NCBI RefSeq assembly: GCF_032854445.1
Contig: NC_088304.1
Coordinates: forward strand, 4,714,001-4,778,000
DNA length: 64,000 nt
DNA from: Liolophura sinensis
Taxonomy: Eukaryota > Mollusca > Polyplacophora > Chitonida > Chitonidae
Reading direction: 5' to 3'
Shown: positions 12,291 through 23,580 of the stretch, piece after piece
How the letters are laid out: the number at the start of each line of letters is the position of its first letter
How positions within the stretch are numbered: the stretch's first letter is position 1
Position numbers and translations under genes: made by a program
The notes under the pieces: generated by a model
The model's database searches: none
Told to the model about the DNA's origin: nothing
The model's input: the letters and a program-made list of their open reading frames with translations, nothing else

Positions 12291-13568
12291 TTTGTAATAT
12301 GTCATAGTTTCTTTGTCTCGTTCAATGCGTTATTTTCACAACATAATTGTATCTTCAAAAATTGTCTTGAAAGCTAGTATGAATCTCGGGCACTCTGCTT
12401 TATGATTGGGTCTAATTCCGATTAACCCGGGGGTCTGAGATATATATTTTGCTATTGACAGCTTATTCTAGCATGGTACACGATTTGACAACTGATTTCG
12501 CTGTCGCCTAAAACATACCTTGCGTCTTTCCAAGATCATTGAAATCTGTTGACTGCTTCTCTTTGCATGATTTTATCCTATTTTAGTACTTCTTAGTTCT
12601 TTGGTGGTATGTGTTGAACGTCGTTTAAGGAGTTGGCCTTGCAATTGTCGATCCAGATCGTCCAGTTTTGTTGACGGCTGATATCGGAATGGGGAAACGG
12701 GTCTGGGACGGGACCGGTGCAGCGTGCCACTCTCTTGATAGAACGGGCCTTATGAATATGACAAACATTCCAGAGAAAACCTTGGAATAAACTATTATAA
12801 TATATAAGATTTAAAATGCAAAAGACTGAACGCCTATTCCGCAAAATCACAGCCATACTGTGGCGAGAACAAGGCTGAACAAATGGAGAGTAAATGGTTT
12901 TCGAAGGGATGATGAGAACATCCAAAATAAAGCAAATATAGGCGGACGTTTGTATAATCAGCTACCAAAAAAGAAAACGTAAAATGCAGTTAGAATCAGA
13001 CAACCGTGTTATTATATAATATAAAATCCAGAACATTTTACATAGTACTGAGTGAAACCAGTGATTATGATACAGGTCAATGACCTTTAAATAATAAAGA
13101 AACAGCATGTCTGGCAACGCTCTCAACCAAATGGAAAGTTGACAAGGTAACCATTTGCCAATAATCACACCGGCGTCACTTCTCAGTGTTTACAGTTCCA
13201 TGCTGTAAGTCTTTGACAATGAATAGCCTTTGTGGAGCATTTAGGGGAAATCCATGCAATCAATTAGAATATATTTGATGACCTATATGACATCTGATCG
13301 GAACCATTTCTCCATAATCTCTCTGGAAGGCACAGGAAAAGAGTAGTTCAGATCATATGTGATCCAATAAAAAATAATGAATGCATGTCTATGGGTGTAA
13401 TTCACAGTATAAATATTACACATAATAAAACATAATTTGGAAGAGAAATCACAAACATGACTTGTACATTTTCATGTTGTTAGGAGTGAAAAATTATTTG
13501 TATGAAAAAGTTTTTGCCTTCTCCAGGAGAACTTTGGACTTCATTTTTAGCATATATGGATTAATTTC
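12291..13568. other. Intergenic, no gene recognised
   Basis: No supported coding region. A decayed inverted piece of dispersed repeat C lies near 13135-13205 (gtaaccatttgccaataatcac). Confidence 0.4.
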
Positions 13569-15380
13569 TTATACACTCAGCCATTCTGAAAGCTTACGTT
13601 TAAAGGCGTCACGAGGGAAAACAGTATTATCCCAGTCGAAAAACTCAAACTGATTAAGACACCGGAAGTTGTCTAAGATGACATTTCCCCAGCGGACCAA
13701 CATAATATCATGAGGAGATAAGAAGCCTTCAACCAACCTATGTAAAAGGCATTCGTACTTGAAACAAAGCAGTCTGTCGCCTGGTGCCTCTGGTGAAGCA
13801 ACAACGACGACTTTCTTTGATTTCAACAAGGCGTCAAGAGAGGAAGACAAATGAAAGTTGTCAGGGGTAAGAAGTTCCTCCCAGAAAGCGAGCAGTTCCC
13901 TGTCCTTAACATGAGCTATGATATGTTCATTAACCCAATATTTAGAATCATCTGAGCTCAAAATCCATAAATCATAGCGTGGAAGTGCCTTAGCTGGCTG
14001 CGTTTGAGGCATATGTGCCCGCACAGGTAGGGTCAGGCAGACAATCTTAATCAGATATGACCATAAGAGCAAGATCACACGGGGAGCGTACTTACTGTAG
14101 ATATACACACCCAAAAGACACAATCCTGGCATCAGGCCCAGGAAAACACACTGCTGAACTCGAAGTACAACAGAGGCCTGTTTATCAAACATATGTTCAT
14201 CAGAGAGGACACTTTGATACATTTCCTTGTATGAATTGTTCAGTTCTGTTCGCTTAACTGGAATGAAATCATAGCCAGGAATTAACCAATTTATACCGTC
14301 TGGAAGACGTGGTTCCACAAGAATTGTCCACGGATGTTCAGGTGTGACGTTTTCAGACGTCTTGGAGCTAGCATTGTAGAAAGTTCGAGTTATGTAAAAA
14401 GTGTACAGACCAAATCTCTCCGGGGTCAGACAAAATCTGAGGTATAAGTCTGTATATAACGGTCTGTCAAGTTCGCCGGGGTCTTCATCATACGTAGATC
14501 CAGAGAGAAGTGTATTTACAATGATGTATTGATCTGTTTTGAAATTTCTCTGTTCAGCGTAGCTAGTAGAGACGAGGGCGTTAAGTACTGGCGAGCAGCC
14601 ATTATAGGAATCCGGCAGGAGCACCGGGTCAATCTTACCGTTTATTTTGTAATGGGGACTTGGCATGTCATAGTACGGAGTGTCCACTGATGAATAGCGC
14701 ATGGTAACACTCAGGACAGATCCCGGAGGCGCAAAAAGTCGAGTAAAAATGGGATCGGCTTTCCGTAGTACAAAATGACAGACGCTTTTGTCATTTGAAA
14801 AAAATGAATAATAGCCACAATCCTCTTCTGTAATATTTAATATAACCAACTGAGAAATTAATTCGGTGTTGTTAATTTTCTCTTCGATGCTGTGTCGTGA
14901 CGATGTAGTTACCAATGTAACCTCACCCTTATCAACCATAAGCCATTACAGGTTTGGATTTTTGTCTGCTGAATGTAGGTCTATATGATACATACAGTCG
15001 AATGAAACATCCTCTCCTGCTGATCTGTAAAAGTACTGCACTGAAAATGCCAAACTGGTATTTCCTAATTCATCAGAGGATATGGCTCTTGTTATATTCC
15101 TATCACCCAAAAACACGTCATGACTAGTTGTGAGATTGTAGGCGTATCCGCTCATCCAGCCTGTCACTAACTTACTATTCAGAGCACATTCACAACCATA
15201 CACGAGTAGCACAGCTGACAGTAAACACCTCAGTATATGACCACGGTGAGGAATCCAGCCGTCTCTCCTCAGAAAACAACACAGTTTGAACGTGTCGAGG
15301 GCACGCCCGCCATAAACCAGGGGACAGAGGACGAGCGCGTCCAGGAGGCAGGACCATAACTGAGACTGGACACCTGGCAT
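13569..15380 (-). pseudogene. Ig/TIR transmembrane receptor, full length with one in-frame TAA
   Basis: Single-exon gene of 604 codons, homologous along its whole length to the intact gene at 20199-22034. From the N terminus: QLWSCLLDALVL hydrophobic stretch, signal-anchor (RCLLSAVLLVYG), glycosylated Ig-like ectodomain, TM (VFLGLMPGLCLLGVYIYS), and a TIR domain beginning YDLWILSSDDSKYW and ending near WLSV. The only defect seen is TAA at 14946-14948 in the first Ig-like domain, between NPNL and WLM. The frame continues unbroken on both sides. The paralogue at 27150 has CAG here, so this is probably a C-to-T change from CAA, or an earlier CAG. The start at 15380 (MPG..SQLWSCLL) matches the paralogues; an ATG 14 codons upstream is also open. 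It could be a recent pseudogene, a polymorphic null or a read-through gene; as written it encodes only the first 144 residues. Confidence 0.88.
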
Positions 15381-16056
15381 AGGGCCTATTCCTCGGCGTT
15401 GTTGTTGTAATGAATTCTTCATTGATGAAACGCTCTCACATATTCTGTCTCAGACGGGGCTGTAGCCAGGCCTCAGTGTTCTCATTTGCCAGGTGTCGAA
15501 CCCTCAGGATTCTCTGTAAGGCGGACACGTCTGCATTATGATCATCACGTGTGTTCTTCGACCCACCATTTCTTACCGACTTCGATCGACTTTCCCTTAC
15601 ATATAAATAAGAGGTCGACCTGTACCTGAGCAGTTAAAAATAGACCGAGGGAATTCCCCTGTCTTGCATTTCACAACTGCACTGTGTCCAGGTATGCTTT
15701 ACAGGCCGCTCTGGGCGGCCTTGACATACTTAACTGGGGCACATGGGTTTACTTCTGTCACCGTTTGGTTCTCTTGTTGTGTGTATTAGTTTGAAGTGTG
15801 CAGGTGCGTGCTTTCCTTGATCTAGGATCACAGACAAGACCGCGTTCTGCTCTGTTGAGGCTGTGATGAGAATCGACCGATAGATTTAGTATCTATATGT
15901 ACTTATGGTGGTAGGTAAATGATATTACATCATCCATTGACCAAAAGCGTTACATCGATTGGTACAATTAACAGCTGATACACTATCGGCTTTGGGGTGA
16001 CATTGTATAATGTGAAACTATTCTGTGTTAATACAGTCACATAGTATGAGATTAAA
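15381..16056. other. 5' flank of the TIR receptor
   Basis: Upstream region of the minus-strand gene. Apart from one kappa-B-like site (listed separately) I see no clear promoter element and no other gene. Confidence 0.4.
15649..15658. promoter_or_regulatory. Kappa-B-like site about 270 bp upstream of TIR receptor ATG
   Basis: gggaattccc, a perfect palindromic match to the Rel/NF-kappaB consensus, lies 5' of a receptor whose TIR domain would be expected to signal towards Rel factors. A similar site (25715-25724) lies 5' of the plus-strand pseudogene. The role is inferred. Confidence 0.3.
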
Positions 16057-16322
16057 GACATACGGCATAGAGAGTAAAACCAGAGCAGCGACGACAGTGT
16101 GATAGACGCACAGCATAGAAAGTAAAAACAAGACCAGCGACGACAGTGTGATAGACGCACAGCATAGAAAGTAAAACCAGACCAGCGACGACATTGCGAT
16201 AGACGTACAGCATAAAGAGTAAAACCAGATCAGTGACAACAGTGTGATAGACGTACAGCACAGAGAGTAAATCCGGAGTAGTGACGACAGTGTGATAGAC
16301 GCATAGAGGGTTAAACCAGAGC
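16057..16322. repeat. 48-bp minisatellite made of repeat C
   Basis: Five full units and one partial unit of 48 bp (catagagagtaaaaccagag, then gcgacgacagtgtgatagac), each an amplified slice of dispersed repeat C. Because 48 is divisible by 3, the minus strand shows overlapping open frames of 73-90 codons that are repeat artefacts. Confidence 0.9.
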
Positions 16323-16512
16323 ATTATTAATTCAATTAATACACGAATTAAAGGATGCTCTCGCTAGCACCGGCATGCCATTGGTTATTGTGTTGAACTG
16401 GTTACCACGCTGGATGTTTGAACAGTTGCAAACAAAAATGTATGTTTATTATATACTTTCTTCGGTCTTAAGTGGTTTGTGTTGAACGTTGGTTAGGATA
16501 TAAGTTTTATGA

Positions 16513-16630
16513 TTATTTATTTATTTATTGATTTGATATGTGTTTCAAGCCGTACTCAAGAATATTTCACTTATACGATCCCGGGGGAAACCCAGGACAA
16601 TCCACAGGTTGCTTACATACCTTCCACGTA
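16513..16630 (-). mobile_element. SINE-A fragment with internal deletion
   Basis: The tail (tcaagaatatttcacttata) jumps straight to the later segment (cccgggggaaaccca, ccacaggttgct). The head is missing. Confidence 0.7.
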
Positions 16631-17789
16631 CTTTATGAGTATTAATGCCAAGTATATAAGTAGACTATTCCAAAGCCTGGATTAAGAAAAATGTCCAAAA
16701 TATGCATTTGTCGATTAACCTATGTACATTCCATGAAAGAACTTCTCAAGAAGACAAAATATGGGTGGTAAAATTAGACCCACAAGTTGTATCCACCTAT
16801 TATTTGTTTATGTACTTGTACTTATCCAGCTAGCGACACAAACTATTCTAACATGCCTTGTTTGACAAATCATTGCCTTTTATCTTTAATAACAACACCA
16901 TGTTCCACATTGTCCATATCTTCATATTTTAAATTTCACATTGGTGCTTTATAATTTTAAAACCTTAATTTATAATATCTCTGGTTTATTTTGTAAACCG
17001 TGTTATACTCATTAACATTATGCTGGTACATATAAAATTTGGCACAGATGCGACTTTATATCTCTATACCAAAAACGTTGACACCTCTATGCCCGTGTCG
17101 AAAGAACATACCCATTATTGTTTGAAAAACACACAAACAGCTTAAATTTGTGACTAAATGGTAATGAATAATCCTTTTTATTCAGACATCACAAGAATTA
17201 TGTCATTTTCTCGGATGCTGTGTCATATTTCAGTGCCAAGGGGATAAGCATTTAATGTCATATATAGCGCTATTTCACGGATATTTTAATATTTGTTCAT
17301 TTATTACCTATTGATAACACAGGTGAACAACACGGAGAAAATGAAAAAGGTTCCTGTCAAGCTATACATATAGAATTTGACCAGCACAAAAGCTCTACTT
17401 TATGCACTATTAATAAGAACGACCATTTTAGTGCAACTCCTTTCAGAAAATTCGCCTGCTTTTAAACGTTACGGATTTGACAATTTCAATGACAAGTTAG
17501 GTGCTTTCGGAAAAGAGTGTGTGTGTCATTGTGTGTGTGTAAGGGAGGGTGGCAGGGGTGCTAGGGGTATTTCTGTAACTCATTCATAGCTGTATGTATC
17601 TAAATGTGCTTAACCCGGGTCTTGCAATGCCTTTTATCGCCCATCCCATGTAGGAATCTGAAGCTGTACGTTACAAGGCATATCTTACTTCTTGGGAAAT
17701 ATTCCAAAAGTCAAAATATATAATTGCCGTATATAGTAGTGCATAATATATGTCTAAATCTTCACATTCTGACTCGTGATGATAATTTA
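16631..17789. other. Intergenic, no gene recognised
   Basis: AT-rich with no supported ORF. A TG-rich stretch near 17517-17545 gives rise to a short spurious frame. Confidence 0.4.
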
Positions 17790-18195
17790 CACTTCGAAAC
17801 AGATATTCGAATTGCATCCGTCAACACATTGGATATGACAGGTCAGTAATCACAATTAAGGCCAAAACTGCGTTGACACCGACCACCAAAGAACTAAGGA
17901 AGTATATAAAGTACGAAAATACGACGGAAACATGCAAAGAGCAGTCAACGGCTTTCAGTTATGTTGGCAAGATGCAAGGTAAGTTCTAGTTAACTGAGGG
18001 AAATCAGTATTAAAATGGTGTACCATGCTGGGATATAAATTGTCGATAACAAAATATGTATCTCAGCTGCGTTTTTATTGCAACTGTTTATATTTTCGAC
18101 GTGGCGACCTAATTCCACATGATGAGTACACAGACTCTCGCCCCGGGTTAAGCGGAATTAAACACATTTATGAAGCAGAGCGTTAAACACAATTA
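17790..18195. repeat. Dispersed repeat D, copy 1 (about 400 bp)
   Basis: Aligns in order with 24262-24630: a block with ccgtcaaca, the stretch gtaccatgct...tcgata..aaaatatgta, then gcaactg.t, and finally ttaagcg.aattaaacaca. A longer middle part (aagaa..aagtat.taaa, acatgcaaag, agacgcaagg-like) is shared with 43246-43480. Class unknown; no tRNA-like boxes seen. Confidence 0.55.
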
Positions 18196-18427
18196 TAAAT
18201 CATTATAATCAGTTACTACATGTATCATGAGGCGTTTAAATGGCCTTTTAAATTCAGTCATAAATTCAAAATTAGATTTCAGTCGTACAATCAGTTTTAG
18301 GAAGAGCAAACGCAGCATGAGGGAAATCCCCTTGTGCATGTTGTTCCGGGGACACGTTAGTATGACAGCAGACCCTCTTCACGTGTACAGAATATTAGAC
18401 TTCACCGGGCACCACTATAGGGACTCA

Positions 18428-19185
18428 TTCATTAAGCCATTGTAAAATCTTACGTTCGAAGACGTCACGTCGTAAAACAGTAACAGAGAGGTTAAAATAC
18501 TCATGAACGACCTACTAGTAATGACTGACGTCTTCATTTTCTGTATTTAAGTCAAATCAATTAAGTATTGATAAATATCAAAATTTAGTATCAATTTTTA
18601 CCTTCAATATGTAGAGAAAGTGTAATTTTTCAACTGCATGTAATTTATGCATATTGCAATGTGCGACAACGACAAAACGTACATGCCGCAGTTTTCAAAC
18701 TCACCCCATGCTGAAAACATGTAAACAGCGTTCTGTTGTCCGCCATTCGTAATATATATCACCGTTGACTACATGAAAAGAAAGCATTGGTCTAATTTAC
18801 TTGTTGGACGCAGTCCGTGTAATTCGAGTAACCTAACATTATTCCGTTGTACTGACACGAATTCGCTTAGTCCCAGTCCAATCGAATCAACATGAGATCA
18901 AGGGGAGTTAAGCAGTTCTGAATAACCAGGAGTGACACACATTCAAACTGATGACAAAGTGATCGCCTCCCTCTGACTCTGGTGAAATAATGACAATGGC
19001 TTTCTTGGCTTGGTGGAGAGAATCGAGAGACGAAGTCAAACTGTAGACATCTGGGGTTAACTGTTCCTCCCAGAACACTTGTAAATTCAGATGCCAGGCT
19101 TATTATATAACGTGTTCACTGACCCAGTATTTAGAGTCGTCTTAGCGCAGAACCCACAAATAATATTGAATGAGCGCTTTGACTG
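18428..19185 (-). pseudogene. Decayed TIR domain fragment with internal insertion
   Basis: 18428-18510 matches the 3' end of the intact receptor (ttaagccattg.aaaatctt), and 18850-19185 matches its TIR region (ggagtgacacacattcaaac, then the bases for FWEE and the stretch through box 1). About 340 bp of unrelated sequence lies between. The reading frame is broken by stops and indels, and nothing of the ectodomain remains. Its closest relative is the gene at 20199-22034. Confidence 0.8.
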
Positions 19186-19884
19186 AAAGTAATTGAAAAA
19201 TATGAGATCGGGATGGGAATACCAATAGTGCAGACATGAATACCATATTGATGGAAGACAAGTCGCCTTAAATGAACGTTATACTGGGCAAGGAGAGTCG
19301 TTAGCCGCTTATTGTCATCATATAGAAAGGACTATACCATAAAGAACCCCACGAACATGCAACGAGAGAATAGAATCTGCAAATTCCTTGTCCAAGGCCA
19401 GGGTTGAACCTGCATCTCGAGTGTCCTAGCAATTGAAAGACAAGAGTCATGCTCACGTAGTCAGATTAAATCATGTGTCAAGGACATGCAGCAATACCTT
19501 TCCTCGCCACGTATGCCCCAAAACCATAGTCTAAGACTACACAGTGGAATGCGTTTGCTCTCCTTATAGTTATTCATTGAATAGGTAGGCCTATACACTT
19601 CGTTACATGAGTACCGATTTTCCTGTACCAGGAAGAGAGGAATAACAATTCTTAGAATAGCCTGAACCACAGTATAGTTATATCTCTTGTTATGCATTCG
19701 ACCCTTTATGTGTAAATTTGAAGAGGTCGGTCAAGGACACTCGTGGTTATGTCCACCTAGCGCTTATATCAAACAGTTTGAGAAAACCTTTTCGAGTGTA
19801 AGCATTTAGTAATGTCTGACCAGGCTCAATGTGCAGTCAGCACCACAAAGCCTCGTTCATTTTAATCGGTCGATCATTCTTATA
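19186..19884. other. Intergenic, no gene recognised
   Basis: No supported coding sequence or repeat. Confidence 0.35.
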
Positions 19885-20055
19885 ACGGGCGAGGCAGCGA
19901 GGTAAAGAAAAGCGACGTAATGAGGTAACGATAATGATAATCTCGCTACTTCGCCGTCTTGCATCTCTACCTCACTGCCTCGCATCACTACCTTGCTACT
20001 TCGTTATTTCGTCACCTCGCTTCACTACCTCATTACCTCGCTGTTTCGCCCTGTA
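19885..20055. repeat. Degenerate short tandem repeat (ctacctcgctactt type)
   Basis: Roughly 9-10 bp degenerate units of tacctcgct / acttcg on the plus strand. The left part (gcgaggcagcgaggtaa) is in the opposite orientation, making an imperfect inverted array just downstream of the intact TIR receptor. Confidence 0.7.
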
Positions 20056-20198
20056 TTAGAGAAGAAACATCTGGAAGAATAGAACTTAAATATATGTATG
20101 AAATCTTTTCAACAGAAATTAGTGTTCATTTGTGATTTGTCCTGTAGGTTAGTCTAAGTATAATCAAGTCTTATATAGTCTTATCTCGAATGTACACC

Positions 20199-22034
20199 TT
20201 ATCGATTAAGCCATTGCAAAATCTTACGTCTGAAGGCTTCTCTTCGGAACACGGTATTATTCCAGTCAAAAAACTCAAACTGATTATGACGCCGGAATTT
20301 GTCCACACTGGCATTGCCCAAACGGACCAACATGACATCAAGGGGAGATAAGCGGTCCTCAATCACGCGGAGTGACACACATTCAAACTGATGACAAAAG
20401 TAACCGTCTTCCGCTGACTCTGGTGAAATGATGACAATGATTTTCTTGGCTTGATGGAGAGCGTCCAGAGAAGAAGACAACCTGTAGACACCTGGGGTTA
20501 GCAGTTCCTCCCAGAAAACTTGTAGTTTCAGAGCCCGGGTGTAGGATATAACATGTTCCTTAACCCAGTATTTAGAGTCGTCTGAGCTGAGAACCCACAA
20601 ATCATAGCTCACTGACGCGATAGCTGGGTGTGCCTGAGGCTTATGGACATGAACAGGGAGGAACATGGACATAATTTTAATCAGATACCGCCATAAGACC
20701 AGGATCAGACGGGGAGCATACTGACTGTAGATATATAAACCCACAAGACACAGACTAGGGACCAGGAGAAAAAACACACAATACTGCATCACCATGACAA
20801 CATAGGCCGAGTTAACAAGGTCTTCGCTGTCAAAAACTTCTCTGTTTCTGTCTGCAAAATCCTTGTCTCGCAAAACTATTAGTGTGCTAGGTTCGGTGGA
20901 ACGATATCCTGGAAGGAACCAGTTGAGGATTGCAGGTATCTTTGGAGTCACGAGAATGGTCCATGGGTGTTTGGCTGTCACCTGTTCACGTGCCTTCGTG
21001 CTGAAGTTGTAGTAACTACGAGAAGAAAAGAAGCTATACATGCCGAACCTCTCTGGGCTGAGACAGAAATGGAGATGAAGATTTATTTCATAAAGTCGGT
21101 CAAATTCATCTGTTCCATGTGAATCATTGAGTTTTGCTGGCAAAGTAATGTCCCATGTCCCCAGTAACTTAGAAATATAATCATACTCTATCATGTAGTT
21201 GATTGCGTTCAAGAACGGCGAACATCCGGTTGATTCTTGTTGGTAAGCGGGGTCGATCTCGTCATTTATTTTATAATGCATTTCCGGTGTTGTATAAATA
21301 GGATTATATGTGGAAGCCGCTTGTAAATTGAGTCGTAGTATTCCACCAGGGGGCACAGTTAAACGAATGAACGGTGATTTAATTTCCAGTAACAAATGGT
21401 ATCGCGCGTCCAATGTAAATTCCTTGACCTTACTATCCAAAATTGCACATTTATATATTCCAAAGTCGTTTATGGACACACTGATTATTGTCAACTGCGC
21501 TAGTACAGTGTTGCCAATAAACATGCTTTGCATGTGATGTCTATGAGATGAATTAATGTGTGAAAAACCCGACTTCAAATTCGTATCCGATAAAAGGCAT
21601 GTTACTACAAAGAGACTATCTCTTCGACTATCTCTTTGGACAGGAAATGACCACTCTATTATGGCATCATCACCAATGTAACTGAAAGAAGTGGTAAAAT
21701 TTGACATTTCTGAAGAGAAATTGTGTTCAGAAGAGTAGTAAATCGCACGATACTTTTCCTCTAGCTTAAGTCTGTGACTTCGGTTCAGGTCATAATGATA
21801 ACCGCTCATCCAGTCCGTCACCATCTTGCTGGTAAGAAAACAGTGAGCACCATACACGAGTAGCAAAGCTGCCAGAAAACACCTCAGAATATAGCCACGG
21901 TCCGGAATCCAGCTGTCTCTTCTCAGAAAGCAACACAGTTTGAACATGTCAAGGACACGCCCAAGGTAAACTAGGGGGTAAAGGACCAGCGCGTCCAGGA
22001 GGCAGGACCACAACTGAGACGACAAACCTTCCAT
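20199..22034 (-). CDS. Single-pass receptor with Ig-like ectodomain and cytoplasmic TIR domain
   Basis: 611 aa, intronless and intact. An N-terminal hydrophobic segment (8-23) and a second (49-67, LRCFLAALLLVYGAHCF) act as signal or signal-anchor, so about 48 residues precede the likely translocation signal, which is unusual. An Ig-like domain lies at about 112-215 with Cys146 and the signature D190-F-G-I-Y-K-C196. A second extracellular domain (about 220-365) has Cys271, Cys324 and a FGMYSFF motif. The transmembrane segment is 411-436. The TIR domain is 477-608: box 1 YDLWVLSSDDSKYW, a TPG remnant at the BB loop (513-515) without the usual RDxxPG, the central strand KKIIVIISPES, and FFDW near the end. 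The family role (IL-1R/TLR-type signalling through TIR contacts) is established for relatives. Ligand and NADase activity are unknown. It lies in a cluster with four damaged paralogues. Confidence 0.92.
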   Translation of the reverse strand: MEGLSSQLWSCLLDALVLYPLVYLGRVLDMFKLCCFLRRDSWIPDRGYILRCFLAALLLVYGAHCFLTSKMVTDWMSGYHYDLNRSHRLKLEEKYRAIYYSSEHNFSSEMSNFTTSFSYIGDDAIIEWSFPVQRDSRRDSLFVVTCLLSDTNLKSGFSHINSSHRHHMQSMFIGNTVLAQLTIISVSINDFGIYKCAILDSKVKEFTLDARYHLLLEIKSPFIRLTVPPGGILRLNLQAASTYNPIYTTPEMHYKINDEIDPAYQQESTGCSPFLNAINYMIEYDYISKLLGTWDITLPAKLNDSHGTDEFDRLYEINLHLHFCLSPERFGMYSFFSSRSYYNFSTKAREQVTAKHPWTILVTPKIPAILNWFLPGYRSTEPSTLIVLRDKDFADRNREVFDSEDLVNSAYVVMVMQYCVFFLLVPSLCLVGLYIYSQYAPRLILVLWRYLIKIMSMFLPVHVHKPQAHPAIASVSYDLWVLSSDDSKYWVKEHVISYTRALKLQVFWEELLTPGVYRLSSSLDALHQAKKIIVIISPESAEDGYFCHQFECVSLRVIEDRLSPLDVMLVRLGNASVDKFRRHNQFEFFDWNNTVFRREAFRRKILQWLNR

Positions 22035-22890
22035 TTTCCAACACGTTGTTGTTATAATTAGTCACAGTGTACCATTCAAACTAGGCCGTTACTCTTTAGA
22101 ATGTGTACGTAACGAGGTAGCTGGATATCACGTGGAAAGTCGTTCTTAATCCTTCCAGTTTCTGATACATTGGCTATATAGAAACAGCAATGCCATATAT
22201 AAAGAACAAAAAAACACGATTTGTTAAATCTGCCGCACCCATCAACAGTACAAGGTCTGTATGTCTCTATAGAGGTGTAGGGTAAAATTACCTCGGCCAG
22301 CTATGAATTCAAACTTGTGTAACTAGAACTGTTTAGCTTTTTCATGCAATTCTTTTCATACAGCAAACTGTGCTTAAACCTGGATGAATGTACATGTCAC
22401 CGGTTTTAAAAAGGGGAAAACTTTCCTCCTCAGGTTGCTGTTACAACAACTGTTTGAGGGAAAACAAAATAAAGACTGTGCACTGTATAACCCTAAACAT
22501 CCCCATGTATGTGTGCATAATCATTTTCTAGAGAAACATTGAACAGACACCCGCTCAATCGTATGCAGAGACACTAGTTAGATACGACGTTTCGAAAATC
22601 TTAACGTATAGGTGATATATGTTGCACTATCTATTATCAAATTGAAGAAAAAAAGGATTTCATTCCCCAAAATATGTCACGAATTCTTTTGTCAGCTAAC
22701 GGTCCAAATATTCTCATAGAGCGGGCATTCAAATGTATGAAGTGATTTACACGCTCAACTGCGCTTCTACAGGTGTCTGTCAGAGAATAGCGTCTGCGGC
22801 GTTAACACAAGGCAAATATCTGCCGAAGGTCGGTGATTTACTCTAGGCACCGCAGATACCTACATTTGTAAAGGGAGACAACTTGGACAG
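22035..22890. other. 5' flank of the intact TIR receptor
   Basis: No gene. The stretch ggggaaaactttcc near 22415-22428 resembles a Rel site but does not match the 10-bp consensus exactly. Confidence 0.35.
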
Positions 22891-22945
22891 CCTACATATC
22901 GGGCCGTAAGTGGGAAGGTCTGGCCAAAACCTGCGGATGGCAGAT
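22890..22945 (+). mobile_element. SINE-A internal fragment
   Basis: gtgggaaggtctg.cc..aacctgcggatgg matches the central part of SINE-A in sense orientation, without ends. Confidence 0.5.
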
Positions 22946-23084
22946 GACCTTCAAATCCAACGGCCTAAATAGGGTCTTCCTGAGCATAGCAATGCAGTGC
23001 ATGAGGAAATAAACGAACACATCACTACTTGATCCTAAAGTATATCCATGCCAATTTATTTAATTTTTACCGCGATATGTGCTG

Positions 23085-23315
23085 TCTTCCTCTCTGGGTG
23101 TATGTGGGAAGTTCTGCCAGTAACCTGCAGATGCTCAGGTTATCCTCACACCATAATACACCGGCGGCCAGCATGATGGTGGGTGGAAACCGGGCACAGG
23201 TCGTGGGTTCCCCCAGGCTGTGTCCGGTTTCCACCCACCATGATGCTGGCCGCCGTCGTATAAGTGAAATATTCTTGAGTACGGCGTAAAACACCAATCA
23301 AACAAATAAAATAAA
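23085..23315 (+). mobile_element. SINE-A copies joined head-to-head, forming a hairpin
   Basis: A central-to-tail SINE-A segment in sense orientation, ending gtgaaatattcttgagtacg then gcgtaaaacaccaatca, is preceded by a short inverted copy of its own middle. Arms 23162-23198 and 23219-23255 are 37 bp with one mismatch around a 20-bp spacer. Confidence 0.8.
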
Positions 23316-23399
23316 AAATGGAATAATGTCAAAAAACGTTTCCCCTATAATGTGGAAAATGTACGAGAAGACTATACAGTGTCGGTAGAGATTTTTAAA

Positions 23400-23580
23400 A
23401 GAAACGTTTATAGACATTCTGTGAATGTTTTAGAGAAACAGACATTCGTCTACCAGCCGTCAACCAAAATGGGCATTCTAGGTCAATAATTGCGAGGCCA
23501 AATTTCCAAAACGACGTTTAACACAAAGCATAAAACCAGAACTTAGAAAGTCCGAAAAAGGATCTAGAACAGTAAAGCTG
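23400..23580. repeat. Dispersed repeat D, partial copy
   Basis: gacattcgtctaccagccgt, then aattgcgaggccaa and aaaacgacgtttaacacaaa, matches copies at 24262 and 43246. Confidence 0.55.

Noticed and set aside
16018-16324. Overlapping minus-strand frames encoding repeated CVYHTVV-like peptides
   Set aside because: Produced by a 48-bp (divisible by 3) minisatellite; no start context or neighbours.
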